The position numbers were made by a program, and so were the translations under genes. DNA of 16,378 nt from Candidatus Kariarchaeota archaeon (GTDB taxonomy: Archaea; Asgardarchaeota; Heimdallarchaeia; Heimdallarchaeales; Kariarchaeaceae): contig JAEOUB010000137.1 of the NCBI GenBank assembly GCA_016839545.1, positions 1 to 16,378 of the forward strand, read 5' to 3'. The notes below the pieces were generated by a model that was not told the origin of the DNA, did not search any database, and saw only the letters and a list, made by a program, of their open reading frames with translations. This document shows positions 14,569 through 16,378 of the stretch, piece by piece. How positions within the stretch are numbered: the stretch's first letter is position 1; the number at the start of each line of letters is the position of its first letter.

Positions 14569-15674
14569 CACAAGATAACACCACTCGGGCTGACCCTGAA
14601 AAGGAACGAGTTTTCACAGTTGAGATAGGCAAACTCCGAATATTATCCAATGAGATGAGAAAGGAGCAGCACGAGCGTATTATCAATTGGGTTGATGAAA
14701 GTCCATTCAGGGATGGATCTTCAGGGAAATCCCTCACATTTGTACTTCCAACCCGGGGATGCAAATATGCTATGGCCAAGCATGGGGGATGCTCAATGTG
14801 TACGCTTCCAATGGATAATCCATTGAACCCCACAACAGAGAGTCTCTACCAGTTACCCGAGCGTACATGGGAGATATTTGAGAAGAAGGGAGGTGTCGCA
14901 GAGTTCCGAGGTGTGAAATTCTATACATCTGGCTCTTATTTAGATCCATGGGAGCTCCCAGTTGATTTACGCAGGGCGATACTTGCCAAATTTGTTGATA
15001 ATGTGGACGAGATAACTATTGAAACTCGATGCGAGTTTGTCATCAAGAAACACATTGAGGATATTCTTGAGGTAGTACCTGCAGAAAAGCTGATTGTAGC
15101 GATAGGACAGGAAACAACTGATGATGAGATTAACAAAAGAAGTGTGAATAAAGGCCACAAGCGTAAACAGTTTGAGAGAGCAGTCAAACTTTTACATCAG
15201 TACAATGTCCAGGTAAAGGGCTACATCCTTCTCAAATCAATATTCATGTCAGAAGTGAGTTCACTCGACGATGTACTGCGTTCGGCAAAACACATGAATG
15301 ATATTGGAGTTCAGAACATCTCTATCAATCCTTGCTATATCGGGAAAAAGACCTTGATGGAGCAGATGTTCTACAGAGGTACCTACAGACCACCTTGGCT
15401 GTGGACTGTCTATTATGCAGCTAAGGCTGCGAAACAACTGGTAGGTGATAGAGCACGGGTTATCTGCGACCCAGTCGCAGCAGGTTCTGAAAGAGGACCT
15501 CGTAACTGTGGTAGTTGTGATAAGGCATTGAAAGCCACACTCAAAGAATTTTCCAGTACTCAAGATCTCTCACTTCTAGATATCGAGCTTTGTGAATGTC
15601 ATCAGATCTATACGTCAGTACTTAGCACAGAACACTTGGCAAATGGAATGGGAACCACTTCAGTCTATCACTAA
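14565..15674 (+). CDS. raSEA: Archaeosine biosynthesis radical SAM protein RaSEA
   Basis: RaSEA is the beta partner of ArcS: it cleaves the lysine adduct on the tRNA to leave the formamidine of archaeosine. Cys66, Cys76 and Cys79 in PTRGCKYAMAKHGGCSMCT form a CX9CX2C cluster site, the Elp3/MJ1487-like radical SAM variant rather than CX3CX2C. FYTSGSYLDPWE (119-130) and ETRCEFV (153-159) are the following barrel strands with SAM-contact residues, and VAIGQETTDDEINKRSVNKG (178-197) is typical of the family. The C-terminal part holds five more cysteines (301, 315, 318, 343, 345; CGSC and CEC), likely a zinc site. The 369-residue length is usual. GAGGTG at 14551-14556, eight bases before the ATG, is an SD site inside arcS, and the start overlaps the arcS stop. 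Confidence 0.93.
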   Translation: MTQDNTTRADPEKERVFTVEIGKLRILSNEMRKEQHERIINWVDESPFRDGSSGKSLTFVLPTRGCKYAMAKHGGCSMCTLPMDNPLNPTTESLYQLPERTWEIFEKKGGVAEFRGVKFYTSGSYLDPWELPVDLRRAILAKFVDNVDEITIETRCEFVIKKHIEDILEVVPAEKLIVAIGQETTDDEINKRSVNKGHKRKQFERAVKLLHQYNVQVKGYILLKSIFMSEVSSLDDVLRSAKHMNDIGVQNISINPCYIGKKTLMEQMFYRGTYRPPWLWTVYYAAKAAKQLVGDRARVICDPVAAGSERGPRNCGSCDKALKATLKEFSSTQDLSLLDIELCECHQIYTSVLSTEHLANGMGTTSVYH

Positions 15675-15687
15675 GATTGATACAATC
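15675..15687. repeat. Small inverted repeat after raSEA
   Basis: GATTG-ATA-CAATC follows the raSEA stop directly, 12 bases before the asd TATA box. No T-run follows, so a terminator role is doubtful; it may be an operator. Confidence 0.25.
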
Positions 15688-15699
15688 AGATAGCAGAAC

Positions 15700-15707
15700 T
15701 ATAAAAT
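15700..15707 (+). promoter_or_regulatory. TATA-box-like promoter of asd
   Basis: TATAAAAT ends 23 bases before the ATG at 15731. With archaeal spacing the transcript would start within a few bases of the ATG. AGGAG at 15724-15728 looks like an SD site but is only two bases from the ATG and might not be in such a transcript; it would serve only messages read through from raSEA. Confidence 0.45.
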
Positions 15708-15730
15708 AGTGTTTTGGACCTACAGGAGAT

Positions 15731-16363
15731 ATGCTAGCAAAGGGAAGTTACAGATTCGTACTTCCCCCATTATTTTTTGGTGGTCTGTTGCTGGTTTTCG
15801 GAATTTACCTTGTAGGGATACTTCTGACAGGCATAGGACTGTATATGGGGTGGTTTTTCAGAGATCCAAGAAGAGAACCAGTGCAAGATCCCACTCTATT
15901 GCTTGCTGCCGCAGATGGAACGATCAAAGAAGTAACAGAGGAAAATGGTTCATTGAAAATCGCGATCCGGATGTCACCATTTGATGTCCATCTTAACAGA
16001 GCTCCCAATCAGGGTATTGTCAAGAAAATTGAACACAAACCTGGGAAGCACAATACAGTATATTTCGCCGGTGCCGAGGAAAAGAACGAGCAAAATCTCA
16101 TCGTGGTAGATCATCCGGACTATACTACACAAATTTTGCAGATCACAGGTGCATTTGCACGGAGAATCGAGAGTTGGATCAGTTTAGAGCAGGAAGTGTC
16201 TCAAGGCGAGAAGATTGGAATGATCCGTTTCGGCTCACAAACTAATATGTTAATTACTGTTAAAACGGGAAAGAGCATAGGGTTTCAACCCAATGTGTCT
16301 GTTGGCGATAAAGTGCAGGCAGGACTGACATCGGTTGCAACCATCGTGAGGAATGATCTATGA
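15731..16363 (+). CDS. asd: Archaetidylserine decarboxylase (phosphatidylserine decarboxylase family)
   Basis: This membrane enzyme removes CO2 from archaetidylserine to give archaetidylethanolamine, a polar ether lipid. Two hydrophobic segments near residues 9-27 and 28-43 (FVLPPLFFGGLLLVFGIYLV and GILLTGIGLYMGWFF) anchor the N-terminus. WFFRDPRREP (41-50) and AAADGTI (59-65) are family motifs, as is MSPFDVHLNRAP (81-92). GMIRFGSQTNM (163-173) contains the Gly168-Ser169 pair where self-cleavage would form the small alpha chain with its pyruvoyl group. At 210 residues it is the short archaeal/proenzyme type, not the long PSD1 form. The next gene overlaps its stop as ATGA, as expected for a lipid head-group operon. 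Confidence 0.93.
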   Translation: MLAKGSYRFVLPPLFFGGLLLVFGIYLVGILLTGIGLYMGWFFRDPRREPVQDPTLLLAAADGTIKEVTEENGSLKIAIRMSPFDVHLNRAPNQGIVKKIEHKPGKHNTVYFAGAEEKNEQNLIVVDHPDYTTQILQITGAFARRIESWISLEQEVSQGEKIGMIRFGSQTNMLITVKTGKSIGFQPNVSVGDKVQAGLTSVATIVRNDL

Positions 16364-16378
16364 GCAGAATGGCAAAAA
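16360..16378 (+). CDS. Start of a gene overlapping asd, cut by the window edge
   Basis: An ATG overlaps the asd stop (ATGA) and reads MSRMAK to the edge. Six codons do not allow a family call. By genome habit the partner of asd is a CDP-alcohol phosphatidyltransferase that makes archaetidylserine, but this is inference from position only. Confidence 0.45.

Overview
The window looks like part of an archaeal chromosome, most likely from an Asgard archaeon. Three genes point to Archaea: archaeosine synthase ArcS, its radical SAM partner RaSEA, and a short archaetidylserine decarboxylase. TATA-like boxes upstream of several genes, sometimes without a Shine-Dalgarno (SD) site, fit this. A stand-alone Roadblock/LC7 protein and a protein with a gelsolin-like domain suggest the Asgard group, and the moderately AT-rich sequence with bacterial-type gyrase would suit a Thorarchaeia-like lineage. 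The lineage is inferred from gene content only.

Layout. Positions 1-12481 are all on the minus strand. Read in the direction of transcription, from the right, they are: gelsolin-like protein (12481-11579), nitroreductase (11510-10929), Roadblock/LC7 protein (10864-10460), ArsR-like winged-helix regulator (10365-9718), gyrB (9565-7337), gyrA (7183-4511), acyl-CoA dehydrogenase (4275-2836), biotin carboxylase (2733-1243), biotin carboxyl carrier protein (1243-650), and the N-terminal part of a secreted beta-helix protein that runs off the left edge (527-1). From 12682 the direction switches to plus: arcS, raSEA (ATGA overlap), asd, and the first codons of another gene overlapping the asd stop.

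How they work together. GyrB and GyrA form DNA gyrase, which introduces negative supercoils. Acyl-CoA dehydrogenase, biotin carboxylase and carrier protein fit acyl-CoA metabolism, such as beta-oxidation or propionyl/acetyl-CoA carboxylation; no carboxyltransferase gene lies in the window. ArcS attaches lysine to preQ0 at tRNA position 15 and RaSEA cleaves the adduct to archaeosine. Asd makes archaetidylethanolamine for the ether-lipid membrane.

Points of interest are a likely frame break or missing fusion at the carboxylase/carrier junction, unusual active-region residues in both gyrase subunits plus acidic tails on both, a gelsolin-like domain joined to an unrecognised C-terminal half, and several short palindromes in promoter regions, one motif of which is shared by the two acyl-CoA metabolism genes. 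I did not find a convincing multi-gene system of a wholly new type. No gene-free stretch exceeds 300 bases; the longest, 4276-4510, holds one inverted repeat.
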